Shown: positions 8,525 to 18,100 of the stretch, one piece after another
How positions within the stretch are numbered: the stretch's first letter is position 1
Layout: every line of letters begins with the position of its first letter
Assembly (NCBI RefSeq): GCF_002760665.1
Contig: NZ_PDOB01000039.1
Location: 1 to 35,659 of the forward strand
Origin: Massilia psychrophila
Lineage (GTDB): Bacteria; Pseudomonadota; Gammaproteobacteria; Burkholderiales; Burkholderiaceae_D
DNA: 35,659 nucleotides
Direction of reading: 5' to 3'
The notes under the pieces: model-generated
The model's database searches: none
What the model was told of the DNA's origin: nothing
The model's input: only the letters and a program-made list of their open reading frames with translations
Translations under genes and position numbers: made by a program

Positions 8525-10897
8525 CTAGAACTTGGCCGCCAGGCTCATGCCGATGCTGCGCGGCGCCACCCGGTAACCCTGCACGATCGACGCCACCTGC
8601 GGATGCTGGATCACCGTATCGGTGTCAAACGCATTCTTGACGAAGACGCTCGCGTCCAGGCGCTCGAACGACATGCCGGCGCTGAAGTCAACGGTGCGGT
8701 ATGCCGGCCTTTGATAGTCGGTCTGGTCCGGATCGAGCGAACCCTTACTGGCGCCGACCCACTGCGCGCCGCCCATTACAAAACCGCTCTTGTCGCCGAA
8801 CAGGGCAAAGTTGTAGCGCGCGTTGACGGCGGCGTTGTACTTGGGGACGCCCTGGATCTGCGCACCGGCGACCGCGCCGACGATGCCGTTTTTCAGGCCC
8901 TGGTCGTTCGACAGTTCCGCCTTCACGTAGCCGCCCGACGCGCTCAAGGTCAGGCCCGGTATCGGCTTGGCCTTGATCTCGAACTCGATACCACGGCTGG
9001 TGGCGTCGCCGGCGTTGGCGTTGTAGGTATAGGTGCAGGTCGGCAGGTACACGCCTTGCTGGATATTGTTCCATTTGACGTAAAACACGGCCGTATTGAG
9101 GGTCAGCCGATTGTTCAGCAGGCGCGACTTGCTGCCAACTTCGTAGCTCCACAGGCTGTCCGCAGCGTAGGTGGCGGGGCCGTTCTCGATGCCGTTCGCC
9201 GCAAGGTCCGGCCCGCAGGTGGTCGGCGGCACGAACACGTTCGAGCCGCCCAGGCGAAAGCCCTTGGCCACGCTGGTGTAGAGCGTGTTGGACGGATCGA
9301 CTTCCCACGTCAACGCGTATTTCGGCGTGAACGCCTTCGACGATTGGCCGCTGGCGCTGTTGTTGCCGGCGCCGGCCAGGTACAAACCGTTTTTCTGGTC
9401 GAGCGTCGAATCGCCCTTCAGGTAACGCGCTCCGAACGTGGCGTGCAGCGCCGGGGTAAGATAATAATTGAGTTCGCCGAAGACCGAAGCTTGCTTTTCG
9501 CGGTAATGGAAGGCGCCGGCGAACGCGTTGTCGTTCGGGAAGGCACCGGCATAAGCGCCCGGCAAAATGGCCGGATCGGCGCTGCTGAAACCGAACCTGG
9601 CAAAGGTGTCGTTGACGCCGAATATCGGATCGTTCTCGGCAATGTTGGTATGCTGATTCGAAAAATACGCGCCGCCCAGCCAGGTCCACGGCGACACCGC
9701 CGCATCATACGGCTTCGACGCGAGGCGAAATTCCTGCGACACCTGGCGCACCTGGTTGTTCAGGTAGACCGCCGACGGCAGCCCGGCAATCGCCTCGATC
9801 AGCGCCGGCGGCGCCGTGCCGCCGTCCAGCGTCGACGTCAGGAAGGTCGACAGCGAATAACTGTTGTAGGCCGAACCGTTCTGGGTACGGTCGAACTTGC
9901 GCTGGAAGTAGCTGGTGCTCGACGTCAGGTCGGCCCGGCCCATATCCCAGCTTACCGTCACGTTGGGCGTGAGCAGGGTGTCGGTTGACGGCTCGCGCAC
10001 CTGTTTGCGCGCTTGATAGTTCGGTAATTCGATATTGAATGCCGAGATATCCTTGGCATCGACCTGCTGGTAGTACAGCGACGGCACGATGGTCAACGCA
10101 CGTACCGGCTTCCATTTCAAGGCCACGCGCAGCCCCCTGTCGTCGACCTGGTTGATGTCCTTGGCCAGCACCTTGCCGTCGCCATCGACCTGGTTGATGA
10201 AGCCGCCCGAGCGCTGGGCTTGCACGCCGATGCGTAGCGCCAGCTCATCGGCGACCAGCGGCAGGTTGGCGACAAGGTTGGCCGCATGACTGGCGCCGCC
10301 GCGCCTGGTAGCCGACAGTTCGGCATAGCTTGAAAATTCGCGCGCCTTCAGGTCCGGCTCGTTTGGCATGAACTTGATGGTGCCACCCATCGAACTGGCG
10401 CCGTACAGCGTCGCTTGCGGGCCGCGCAGCACTTCGACACGGTCGATGTCGAAGAACTTCGGCTCCACCGAGCCCATGGTGTAGACGTTGCCCACCGTGA
10501 TGGAGACGTCGCCGAGGTAGACGCCGACGGTAGCGGCGCCGGCGGCCGAACTGATGCCGCGCACCTCGATGTTGGAGGTGCCGGGACCAGCGCCGCCGTT
10601 GCCGCTGGCGGCAGTAAACGACATATTCGGCACCACCCGCGTGAGGTCGGCGAAGTCGTTCACGTGCTGGGCCTGCAACGCCGCGCCGCTGACGGCCGAT
10701 ATGCTCATCGCCACCTTGTTCGGGTCTTCGCGGCGCTTTTGCGCGGTGACGGTAACCACTTCGATCTGGTCCGCCCCCGCCACTTGCGTAGCGCTGTCAA
10801 CGCCCGCCTGCTGCGCCCGGGATGGCACGGACACAAGCGCCGTCGCCGCCGCCGCCGCCAGAGAATAGGTGAGTACGACTGTCGAGCGCAGCTTCAT
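8525..10897 (-). CDS. TonB-dependent outer-membrane receptor (second)
   Basis: A 790-aa receptor with a signal peptide (MKLRSTVVLTYSLAAAAATALVS, cleaved near SRAQQ), a TonB-box-like stretch (IEVVTVTAQKRRED) and a plug domain (NIEVRGISSAAGAATVGVYL, then DRVEVLRGPQATLYGASSMG). The barrel ends in APRSIGMSLAAKF with a C-terminal Phe. The plug style (VTAQKR...V..SISAV...LQ..., 'GVYLGDV') is that of the large receptor group common in sphingomonads and Oxalobacteraceae for unknown organic ligands. It is not similar to the first receptor beyond the general fold. The SnoaL-like gene follows at 30 bp, suggesting a two-gene transcript. The ~130 bp upstream are AT-rich and probably hold the promoter, but I could not assign clear -35/-10 boxes. 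Confidence 0.92.
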   Translation of the reverse strand: MKLRSTVVLTYSLAAAAATALVSVPSRAQQAGVDSATQVAGADQIEVVTVTAQKRREDPNKVAMSISAVSGAALQAQHVNDFADLTRVVPNMSFTAASGNGGAGPGTSNIEVRGISSAAGAATVGVYLGDVSITVGNVYTMGSVEPKFFDIDRVEVLRGPQATLYGASSMGGTIKFMPNEPDLKAREFSSYAELSATRRGGASHAANLVANLPLVADELALRIGVQAQRSGGFINQVDGDGKVLAKDINQVDDRGLRVALKWKPVRALTIVPSLYYQQVDAKDISAFNIELPNYQARKQVREPSTDTLLTPNVTVSWDMGRADLTSSTSYFQRKFDRTQNGSAYNSYSLSTFLTSTLDGGTAPPALIEAIAGLPSAVYLNNQVRQVSQEFRLASKPYDAAVSPWTWLGGAYFSNQHTNIAENDPIFGVNDTFARFGFSSADPAILPGAYAGAFPNDNAFAGAFHYREKQASVFGELNYYLTPALHATFGARYLKGDSTLDQKNGLYLAGAGNNSASGQSSKAFTPKYALTWEVDPSNTLYTSVAKGFRLGGSNVFVPPTTCGPDLAANGIENGPATYAADSLWSYEVGSKSRLLNNRLTLNTAVFYVKWNNIQQGVYLPTCTYTYNANAGDATSRGIEFEIKAKPIPGLTLSASGGYVKAELSNDQGLKNGIVGAVAGAQIQGVPKYNAAVNARYNFALFGDKSGFVMGGAQWVGASKGSLDPDQTDYQRPAYRTVDFSAGMSFERLDASVFVKNAFDTDTVIQHPQVASIVQGYRVAPRSIGMSLAAKF

Positions 10898-11027
10898 AGC
10901 GATCTTTCGTAGAGATGCTGGTGATTACGATATCTATTGTATATGTTTATTTTTCTTATAAGCATGAAAATTGCGTTTCATTTCCTGCGGGCGCATCTGG
11001 GGGAGAAGAGGGAAAACGGAAAAAATG

Positions 11028-11851
11028 GGGCTTTGTCGCATCAGCGACGAGGACGGACGGTTCAGGTAAGCGGTGGTTCCCAAACACTTGACGATCCGAC
11101 ATGCTCAACTTCAAAGGAATGCGTTTCCCGATCGACGTCATCCTGGTCTGCATCCGGTGGTACGTGGCTTACCGGCTGAGCTACCGGCACATCAAGGAAA
11201 TGATGGAAGAGCGCGGCGTATCGGTCGACCATTCATCGATCAACCGGTGGGCGATTCGTTTCTTGCCGCTCATCGAGAAAATGGTGCGCAAGCACAAGCG
11301 TCCGGTCGGCGGTAGTTGGCGGATGGATGAAACGTACATCAAGGTCAAAGGCGTCTGGAAATAGCTCTACCGCGCTGTCGACAAGCAGGGCAAAACCGTC
11401 GACTTCCTGCTCACTGCCAAGCGCGACATGGCGGCAGCCCAGCGCTTCTTCGACAAGGCGATGACAGCGAACGGCGCGCCTGACAAGGTCGCGATGGACA
11501 AGAGCGGCGCCAACAAGGCGGCGATCGACGAAATTAACGCCGGCCGCACCGTGCTGATCACTGTACGCCAAGTCAAATACCTCAACCATATTGTTGAACA
11601 AGACCATCGAGCGATCAAGCGCGTGACCAAGCCCATGCTGGGCTTCAAGTCATTCCGGTCTGCCGGCAATGTGCTGGCCGGCGTCGAGCTCATGCACATG
11701 ATCCGGAAGGGCCAGTTCGCCATCGATGGTGCCGTTGTCATGTCGTTCGCCGACCAATTTTATGCGTTGGCAGGGCGAGTCCGTCCAGTGTAAGCCGGGG
11801 TCACGCTCAGCGAGGAAAAATATGTGTCAGGCTCAACAATGCGACAGAACC
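11028..11851 (+). mobile_element. IS6-family insertion sequence, copy 1 (inactivated)
   Basis: An 824-bp element bounded by imperfect terminal inverted repeats: GGGCTTTGTCGCA at 11028-11040 and TGCGACAGAACC at 11840-11851 (reverse complement GGTTCTGTCGCA). The length and IR type fit the IS6/IS26 family. The flanking 8-bp sequences do not match, so no target duplication is left. It contains one transposase gene broken by a stop codon. It is the same type as the element at 21531-22351, in the same orientation, but differs at many positions, so the two are not recent copies of each other. Confidence 0.8.
11101..11793 (+). pseudogene. IS6-family transposase with in-frame amber stop
   Basis: This is an IS6 DDE transposase reading MLNFKGMRFPIDVILVCIRW, then WRMDETYIKVKG (first Asp), AMDKSGANKAA (second Asp) and NHIVEQDHRAIKR (Glu), ending ADQFYALAGRVRPV. 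The frame is continuous except for TAG at 11362-11364, where copy 2 has TAC (Tyr) in GIWKYLYRAVDK. The stop falls after the first catalytic Asp, so no functional enzyme is made without readthrough. Full length would be about 230 aa, normal for the family. Confidence 0.88.
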
Positions 11852-12007
11852 GTGCCGAGCGCCTTGCCCAGCAGGCCTATCAAGCCAATGACCAAGATCC
11901 AAGGCCGCCGTCAGGCTGTGACAGCGGCGCGCTACTTGTAGCTTGCTTACGCCTCAGCATCATTCATGACGGCGTGTTTTGCGAGGTCGGCTGGCCGTTC
12001 ATTTGCA

Positions 12008-13048
12008 TCACGCCGCAGCCGGGCGGCCGATGCGGCCCAGGACCAGGTTGACGTTATTTATCTGCACGGCCGCGGCGGTCGCCTGGTTCGACTGGTACAC
12101 GCCTTGCAGGCAACTCGACACCAGCGTCGAGGACGACCCGATCATCTCGGCCACGCGGCGCAGGTCGGCAGCGGGCACGCGCGAGATTTCCTCGACGCGT
12201 TCGGGCGGGTACTCGGCCACCAGCCGCGCCAGGTCGTCGAAGCCCATCGTATGGCGCCCGACGAAATCGCGATCCACGTAGCCGCCGGCGATCAGAAGAT
12301 GCAGCAGGCCATTGAGCACCGCCACGTTGGTGCCGATGCGCGGTGCCAGGTGCAGGTCGGCTTCCTTTGCCGTCATCGTCCGGCGCGGATCGATCACGAT
12401 CAGCCTGGGCGGATTGGCATGGCGGCGCCGGTCCAGCACACGCATCCACAACACGGTGTCGGTACTTGACATGTTGTGGCCGACCATCATGATGCAGTCG
12501 GTGGTATCGATGTCGAAATACGAGCCAGGCTGGCCGTCGCTGCCGAAACGTTCCTTCAGCGCGGCGGCGGCGGCGGCGGTGCAAAGCCGCGTGTTGCCAT
12601 CTATGTGGGGCGTTCCCAGTCCCGCCTTGCCGATCATTCCCAGCGTGTAATACTCTTCGAGAAACAGCTGGCCACTGGTATAGAAGCCGATCGCGCCGGC
12701 GGTGTACGTGTCCTTTATCTGTTGGGTCTGGTCAACGATGAGCTGCATCGCTTCATCCCAGCTGGCCGGTTCCAGCCGCCCGTTGCGGCGCACCAGCGGC
12801 TCGGTGAGGCGGTCGGCGCTGTTGTTGGCTTCCCATCCATGCAAGCCCTTGGGGCCGAGGCGCCCCCGATTGACGACGTCCTAGGCGCGTCCCCGCACCC
12901 CGACGATGCGGCCATCTTTTACGCCGATGTCGCAGCCGCAGCCGCAGCCGCAGCCGTTCGAACACAATACGCATGCCGACTGCGAATCGCAGCGCGAGCA
13001 ATCCAAGGTGCACAATGCTCGCGGGTAGCCGTAGTTCGAAGTAATCAT
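12008..13048 (-). pseudogene. Broken molybdopterin oxidoreductase (assimilatory nitrate-reductase-like), truncated
   Basis: One frame runs from an ATG at 13048 to TGA at 12008 with a single amber stop at 12881-12883 (codon 56). The N-terminus holds a [4Fe-4S] motif C-x2-C-x3-C (SACVLCSNGC), then KDGRIVGVRGRA-stop-DVVNRGRLGPKGLHGW. The molybdopterin-binding region follows: GFYTSGQLFLEEYYTLGMIG, then DCIMMVGHNMSSTDTVLW and RLIVIDPRRTMTAKEADLHL. It ends at NLVLGRIGRPAAA, where intact enzymes continue with a GxGVxxxxGQxN segment and several hundred more residues. The gene thus has a stop near its start and has lost its C-terminal half. The IS6 copy lies 156 bp past the break. A hexanucleotide repeat sits right after the cluster cysteines. 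Confidence 0.85.
12932..12955 (-). repeat. Hexanucleotide tandem repeat (4 units) inside the oxidoreductase pseudogene
   Basis: GCAGCC is repeated four times on the plus strand (GGCTGC on the coding strand). It encodes alternating Gly-Cys directly after the third [4Fe-4S] cysteine. Related enzymes have a single short CG-type segment there, so this looks like slippage expansion in a gene no longer under selection. Confidence 0.8.
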
Positions 13049-13349
13049 GAGACCGATTTTTTTGGTGCTTTTCCTCTGTAGCTGTTCTCGATTGTGACAG
13101 TTTTACTTGCATTCGTAGCAACCTGATCTTCAAGTTCACCACGTACGCACAACGTTATCTGGCCGATGCGCAATATCGATCCAATCGGCGGTGCGATTTG
13201 GCAGCCATGGTGCCGCGGCCCGCGCTTGCTGTCATGCGGGCAAGTCACTGTTCGAAAAGAAAGATTCTGAATCCTGCTGACGGACAAACATCATCAGGTA
13301 ATTGCAGGTGTCGGTGTCGGCTTTGGCTACCTCACAAGCGGCGCCACGA
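13049..13349. other. Gene-free 300 bp between the oxidoreductase pseudogene and the Hsp70 operon
   Basis: Both strands were read in all frames. Only short, unrecognisable frames are present (the longest, 13045-13287 minus, has no ribosome site and no family resemblance). No terminator with a T-tract was found after the Hsp70 gene that ends at 13350. Confidence 0.5.
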
Positions 13350-16253
13350 TCACCCGATCAGCTTTAATCCCGGCGGCAGCGTCTCTCCCAGTACCCGCCG
13401 TTCGGTGGCCTCATCCAGCACCACCACCTCTTCGACCATCCGGATCCAGATGGCCGGGGCGCCGACCTGGCGCAGGCGCGCCGCGATGGCCTCGCGCAGC
13501 GCCAGCGGCAGGTCGCGGGCGCGGTCGCCCGTCATGCGCGCGAGGTAGGCGGCGGCAAATCCCGCCGGCTCGAGGCGGCGCCAGTCCAGTGCCAGGATGG
13601 CGTCCAGCCAGGTGGCGACGACGTCGGCCGGCACCAGGTCGTCGAGGTTGCCGTAAAACGGCTGGCGCGCGCCGATGCGGCCGAGCGCCCACAGCGTGAG
13701 GGCGTCGTTGGCCTTGGCCAGGCGGGCCAGCAGCCAGGCGCCAATCTCCACCTTGAAGTCGGACGGGATGCGCTCGAGCGAGGCGCCGAGGCGCAGCATG
13801 TCGTCGTCGCTGCCGCGCACCACGGCGGCGGCGGCGGCACCCGCGTCCTCACCGCCGCCGCCCTCTTCGTTGGTGTGCAGATTCGAAGCGAAGTCCTCGA
13901 GCAGGCGCCGTTGCTGGGCCGGATCGAGGCCGCCGGCAACGCGGCGCCACAAGGTCCACCATTCGGCCTGCACCTGCTTGTCGGCGCGGTGCGCGACGCC
14001 GGCGTCGAACAAGGTCCACAGCTGCGTCAGGCGCCAGTCGTCGAGCGCGAAGCCGAAGCCGGGGCGCAGGCAGAAGCCCGCCAGGTTCAGCCACAGCCGC
14101 TCGTGTTCAAGCGAGCGGCGCCGCGCGCGGGCGCGCAGCCACAGGGCGTCGAACAACTGGCGCAGCAGCGGCGTGCTCCAGCTCGCGCGCTCGCCGAGCA
14201 GTTGCTCGAGCTGGGCGCGCAGCTGCTTGACTTCCTTGGCCGGCACCTGCTGCGATTTGGCGCCGAAAATCCGTTCGATCCTGGCCAGTGCCGGCGCCAG
14301 CCGCGCCGCAGTGGCGCTGTCGTCACCGTCGTCACCGGTGTCATCGTGCCGGCGCAGGTCGAATTCCAGCAGCCAGCGCTCGGCCGCGTCATCGACGCTG
14401 ACGCAATGCATTTCGAGCGTGCCCACTTCGGTCAGCGCGCTGGCCAGTTGAACCGGCACTTCGCGCCGCGCGCGTTGTTGCGTGCCGGGCGCCGCATCGC
14501 TTGCCGCCGGCGAGCGCAGCACCATCGCAATCGGCGGCAGGCGCGCGAAGTCCTTCGCACCTTCGCCGACACCCATGTCGACCAGTTCGCCCAGCGCGAA
14601 CGGGGCCCGCCCGGCCGCGTCGGCATTCGACGTAAACAGGTGAAAGCGCACCGGCTGGCCCACGCGCAGCGCAAAATTATGGGCGCCCATGCGCAGTTCC
14701 TGTCCTGCTTCGCTGCCGCGCGGCAGGATGCAGATGGCGCGCCGCGCACCGCGTTTGTCGGCGCCACCCTCGCCCTGTTCGCCCAACTGCAAAAAATAAC
14801 TGCGGGCGGCGCCGCCGCCGATTTTCAAAGCGCCGCCGTCTCCAACCCCGGCCAGCGCGTAGGCGACCGCGCCGCGGGCGACGGCAACGTCCGGGTCGTC
14901 GTTGTGCAGCAGGCGCAGCGGCGCGCCGCGCCATGCGCCCAGCGTCTGTTCGAGCCTTCTCGCCAGCGCGTCGGCGCGGAACACGCCGCCGTTGAGCAGC
15001 AAGGTGTCGGGCATCGCCGGCCCATCTTGCCCGACACCGATGGCCGCGCGCACCGCGTCGGCATGGCGGCGCAGGAAATCGGCGACGTGGCGGGTGACGG
15101 CGGCGTCGCGCGCGTACGGCAGGCCGAATTCGACGATGCCGGCGCGCCGTTGCAGCAGCGGCGCCGCGGCGTCGACCTGGGGAAAGAAGCCGTCGACGAT
15201 CAGGCGCTCGACTTCTTCGCGCGTCAAGGTGACGGAGCGCGCGCCGCCGACGAGGCGTGCGCCTGCGCCGAGCAGGGTGACGTTCACTTGCTGCGGTGCG
15301 CCGGCAGCGAGCAGCTGTTCCTTGGCGGCGCGGCAGCGTTCGATTAGCTGCGACAGGCGGGCGGCCGACAGGCGCTCCACCGGACGGCCTTCGGCACCAT
15401 CAAGCATGCGCGCCTCGACCAGGTGGGCCAGCGCCATGTCCATGTTGTCGCCGCCCAGCATCAGGTGGTTGCCGACGCCAATACGGGTGAGGGCGGTACT
15501 GCCATCGCGCAGTTCAATTCTGATCAGGCTCAGGTCGGTGGTGCCACCGCCGACGTCGCATACCAGCACCAGACGGGAATCGGCCAATGCATCTGCCAGC
15601 GTGGCCCGATGGCGCTGCAGCCAGTCGTAAAACACCGCTTGCGGCTCTTCCAGCAGCCGTAGCGTCGGCAGGCCGGCCTGGCGCGCGGCCGTCAGCGTCA
15701 ATGCGCGCGCCGCTTCATCGAACGATGCCGGCACCGTCAGCACCAGCTCCTGCGCCTCCAGCGGGTCGTGCGGAAACTGCCGGTTCCAGGCGGCGCGCAA
15801 GTAGGCCAAATAACTGGCGCTCGCTTCCACCGGCGACACCTTCGGCACATCGGCCGCACTGCCCCATGGCAGGATGGGGGCGAAGCGATCGACACCCGAA
15901 TGCGACAGCCAGCTCTTGGCGCTGGCCACCAGCCGGCCCGGCGCTTGCGCACCGAGTTGACGCGCAAGGGCACCAATAACTACTGGCGCCGCTGCGGCTG
16001 CGAACACGTCCGGCGCATCCCAGGGCAGTTGCAGCTCGGCCGCGGCCAGCTCGCCTTCTGCCCCCTGGTAGCGCACCGACGGCAGCAGCGGCAGCGCCGC
16101 CACTTCGCCGGGCGCGACGAGCTGCTCGACGTCGAACAGCGTGACCGGGCCGGCCGCGCCATGCCCGCCCGCCTTTAATGCGGCGTAGGCGAGCACGGTA
16201 TTGCTGGTGCCCAGATCGATGCCGACCGCGTACCTGGCCACGCTCGCCGCCAT
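13350..16253 (-). CDS. Divergent Hsp70-family protein with long C-terminal extension (DUF3731-type)
   Basis: A 967-aa protein. The N-terminal ~450 residues are an Hsp70/actin-fold ATPase: phosphate-1 loop VGIDLGTSNTVLAY (residues ~9-22), phosphate-2 loop LVCDVGGGTTDLSLI (~229-243), and a late LLNGGVFRADALARRL segment matching the adenosine site. Beyond ~residue 600 there is no typical peptide-binding domain or EEVD tail. Instead there is a long helical, Trp/Arg-rich region (SLEHERLWLNLAGFCLRPGF, LWTLFDAGVAHRADKQVQAEWW) of the type called DUF3731. Its ATG overlaps the stop of the upstream Hsp70 gene by one base (TAATG), so translation is coupled. It is presumably a specialised cytoplasmic chaperone-like ATPase acting with its two neighbours; its clients are unknown. 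Confidence 0.88.
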   Translation of the reverse strand: MAASVARYAVGIDLGTSNTVLAYAALKAGGHGAAGPVTLFDVEQLVAPGEVAALPLLPSVRYQGAEGELAAAELQLPWDAPDVFAAAAAPVVIGALARQLGAQAPGRLVASAKSWLSHSGVDRFAPILPWGSAADVPKVSPVEASASYLAYLRAAWNRQFPHDPLEAQELVLTVPASFDEAARALTLTAARQAGLPTLRLLEEPQAVFYDWLQRHRATLADALADSRLVLVCDVGGGTTDLSLIRIELRDGSTALTRIGVGNHLMLGGDNMDMALAHLVEARMLDGAEGRPVERLSAARLSQLIERCRAAKEQLLAAGAPQQVNVTLLGAGARLVGGARSVTLTREEVERLIVDGFFPQVDAAAPLLQRRAGIVEFGLPYARDAAVTRHVADFLRRHADAVRAAIGVGQDGPAMPDTLLLNGGVFRADALARRLEQTLGAWRGAPLRLLHNDDPDVAVARGAVAYALAGVGDGGALKIGGGAARSYFLQLGEQGEGGADKRGARRAICILPRGSEAGQELRMGAHNFALRVGQPVRFHLFTSNADAAGRAPFALGELVDMGVGEGAKDFARLPPIAMVLRSPAASDAAPGTQQRARREVPVQLASALTEVGTLEMHCVSVDDAAERWLLEFDLRRHDDTGDDGDDSATAARLAPALARIERIFGAKSQQVPAKEVKQLRAQLEQLLGERASWSTPLLRQLFDALWLRARARRRSLEHERLWLNLAGFCLRPGFGFALDDWRLTQLWTLFDAGVAHRADKQVQAEWWTLWRRVAGGLDPAQQRRLLEDFASNLHTNEEGGGGEDAGAAAAAVVRGSDDDMLRLGASLERIPSDFKVEIGAWLLARLAKANDALTLWALGRIGARQPFYGNLDDLVPADVVATWLDAILALDWRRLEPAGFAAAYLARMTGDRARDLPLALREAIAARLRQVGAPAIWIRMVEEVVVLDEATERRVLGETLPPGLKLIG

Positions 16254-18100
16254 TAACCGTTGGTGCGCACGTCGAACTCGATCTTCCAGTGACCGTCGCC
16301 GTCGATGGCCACCGCGGTCAGCTCGAGCGTGCCGGTGTCGGTGGCGACCGCGCGCAGGCGCACTTGCACGACGTCGCCATCGCGGCGGCCCTCGGGCGGC
16401 AGCGTCGCGCGGATCTCGCCCAGTTCCTGCAGTTCGTCCGCTTGCCAGTAGTCGAGCAGGGTGCCCAGCGGGTCCTGTCGGCGCACGGACGAACCGAAAA
16501 AGCGCAGCTGGATCGGTTCGCCCACGACCAGGCCGAACTGCTGGCTAGCAAGCTCGGCCTCGGCGCCTTCTTCCATGCCGAACGGCGCCACGCACAGCGC
16601 CTGCATTGGCGGTTCCATACCGGGGATGGCCGGCATCGCCGACTCGATGGCAACGTAATATGCACGCGCGGTGCCGCCGCGGATGCGCACGCCGTGGCCG
16701 CGCCGCACATAGCCGTAATAGGCGGCGCCGCGCGCCACCGCGAGATCGAGGTCGGCGCCGGCCAGCACGCGGGCCGGCGCCGCCCCTTCAGCCGCCAGCC
16801 AGCCGTTGAGCGTGCCGAGGGTGCGCTCGGCCAGCAGGGTCGACTTGAAGACGCCGCCGTTGAACAGTACCGCGCTTGGATGCAGAAAAGTCGCATCCGG
16901 CGCGTTGGCCCGCACGAAGCCGGCCAGTTCGGCCGTGGCGTCCACCTGGCGGCCGAGCAGCGCCGCCAGGTGGCGCGTCACGCCGGCGTCCTGCGCATAC
17001 GGCAGGCCTATTTGCGTCAGGCCGCCGCGCACGCGGCTGGCCGGGCGGTTTGAAACCGGCACGTCCGGAAAAAAACCCTCGACGATGGTGGTGCGCACTT
17101 CATCAGCCGTCAGCTCGGTGCGGATCGCGCCGCCGATCAATTTGGAACCGCGGCTCGGCACCACGATCGGCTGCGCGGCCAGTTCGCCATGGTCATCCGC
17201 CAGCAGGCTCTCCTTGGCGCCGCGGCAGGCGTAGCCAAGCGCGCGCATCTGCCACGGGTCGAGCGTGGTGCCGGCGGCGGCCAGCTTGCGCGCCACCAGG
17301 TGCGCCAGGGTCAGGTCCATGTTGTCGCCGCCGAGCAGGATATGTTCACCCACCGCGATCCGGTGCAACTCCAGCGTACCCTCGTGTTCAAGCACGGCGA
17401 TCAGCGAAAAGTCGCTGGTGCCGCCGCCGACGTCGATCACCAGAATGACGTCGCCCGGCTGGACGTCGCGGCGCCACTTGCCGCCGCTATGTTGAATCCA
17501 GTTGTATAGCGCCGCCTGCGGTTCCTCGAGCAGGGTGAGATTTTGGTAGCCGGCGGCCTTGGCCGCTTCGACCGTCAGTTCGCGCGCGGCCGGGTCGAAC
17601 GACGCCGGAATGGTCACCGTGACGTCCTGCTGCGCAAACGGCGCCTCGGGGTACGTGTGGTCCCACGCGCAGCGCAAATGCGACAGGTAGCGGGTCGACG
17701 CCTCCAATGGCGAGACGCGCTGCACTTCGGGCGGCGCATCGCTCGGCAACATCGCCGCGCGCCGGTCGGCGCCGGCGTGGCACAGCCAGCTTTTTGCGCT
17801 CGACACCAGCCGGATCGGCGTGGTGGCGCCGCGCGCTCTCGCCATTTCGCCTACCGCGTAATCATGCGGGGACGGCCACGGCAAGTCCAGGTCGCCAGGG
17901 GCCAGTTCGTCCGCGTGCGGCAGGTACAAAAACGACGGCAGCAAGGTCGAGGCCTCGACCTGGCCGGACCCGGTCAGCTGCGGGACCTGTAGCACGCCGT
18001 GGCGGGTGGCATCGCCATCGCTGGCCTCAAGATCGACCCAGGCCAGCGCGCAGTGCGTCGTGCCGAGGTCGACGCCGATAGCGTAGCGCGGCGTGCTCAT
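16253..18100 (-). CDS. Divergent Hsp70-family protein (second)
   Basis: A 615-aa Hsp70-like ATPase. The phosphate-1 loop is IGVDLGTTHCALAWVDL (residues 8-24), the phosphate-2 loop is VILVIDVGGGTSDFSLIAV (~218-236), and the adenosine-site segment is AVLFNGGVFKSTLLAERTL. The final ~130 residues form a short beta-rich region (GDVVQVRLRAVATDTGTLEL, VAIDGDGHWKIEFDVR) rather than the canonical substrate-binding domain plus lid. It overlaps the upstream DUF2760 gene by 4 bp (ATGA) and the downstream Hsp70 gene by 1 bp. Its family is the short partner in the DUF2760-Hsp70-Hsp70 cluster found in many proteobacteria. Its clients and partners are not known to me. Confidence 0.88.
   Translation of the reverse strand: MSTPRYAIGVDLGTTHCALAWVDLEASDGDATRHGVLQVPQLTGSGQVEASTLLPSFLYLPHADELAPGDLDLPWPSPHDYAVGEMARARGATTPIRLVSSAKSWLCHAGADRRAAMLPSDAPPEVQRVSPLEASTRYLSHLRCAWDHTYPEAPFAQQDVTVTIPASFDPAARELTVEAAKAAGYQNLTLLEEPQAALYNWIQHSGGKWRRDVQPGDVILVIDVGGGTSDFSLIAVLEHEGTLELHRIAVGEHILLGGDNMDLTLAHLVARKLAAAGTTLDPWQMRALGYACRGAKESLLADDHGELAAQPIVVPSRGSKLIGGAIRTELTADEVRTTIVEGFFPDVPVSNRPASRVRGGLTQIGLPYAQDAGVTRHLAALLGRQVDATAELAGFVRANAPDATFLHPSAVLFNGGVFKSTLLAERTLGTLNGWLAAEGAAPARVLAGADLDLAVARGAAYYGYVRRGHGVRIRGGTARAYYVAIESAMPAIPGMEPPMQALCVAPFGMEEGAEAELASQQFGLVVGEPIQLRFFGSSVRRQDPLGTLLDYWQADELQELGEIRATLPPEGRRDGDVVQVRLRAVATDTGTLELTAVAIDGDGHWKIEFDVRTNG

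Noticed and set aside
8474-9988. 504-codon open frame on the plus strand
   Set aside because: It is the antisense of the second TonB receptor; composition is Arg/Val/Gly-rich with no family signature. This is a typical shadow frame in high-GC DNA.
13875-15347. 490-codon open frame on the plus strand
   Set aside because: Antisense of the long Hsp70 gene, whose ATPase motifs are unmistakable on the minus strand.
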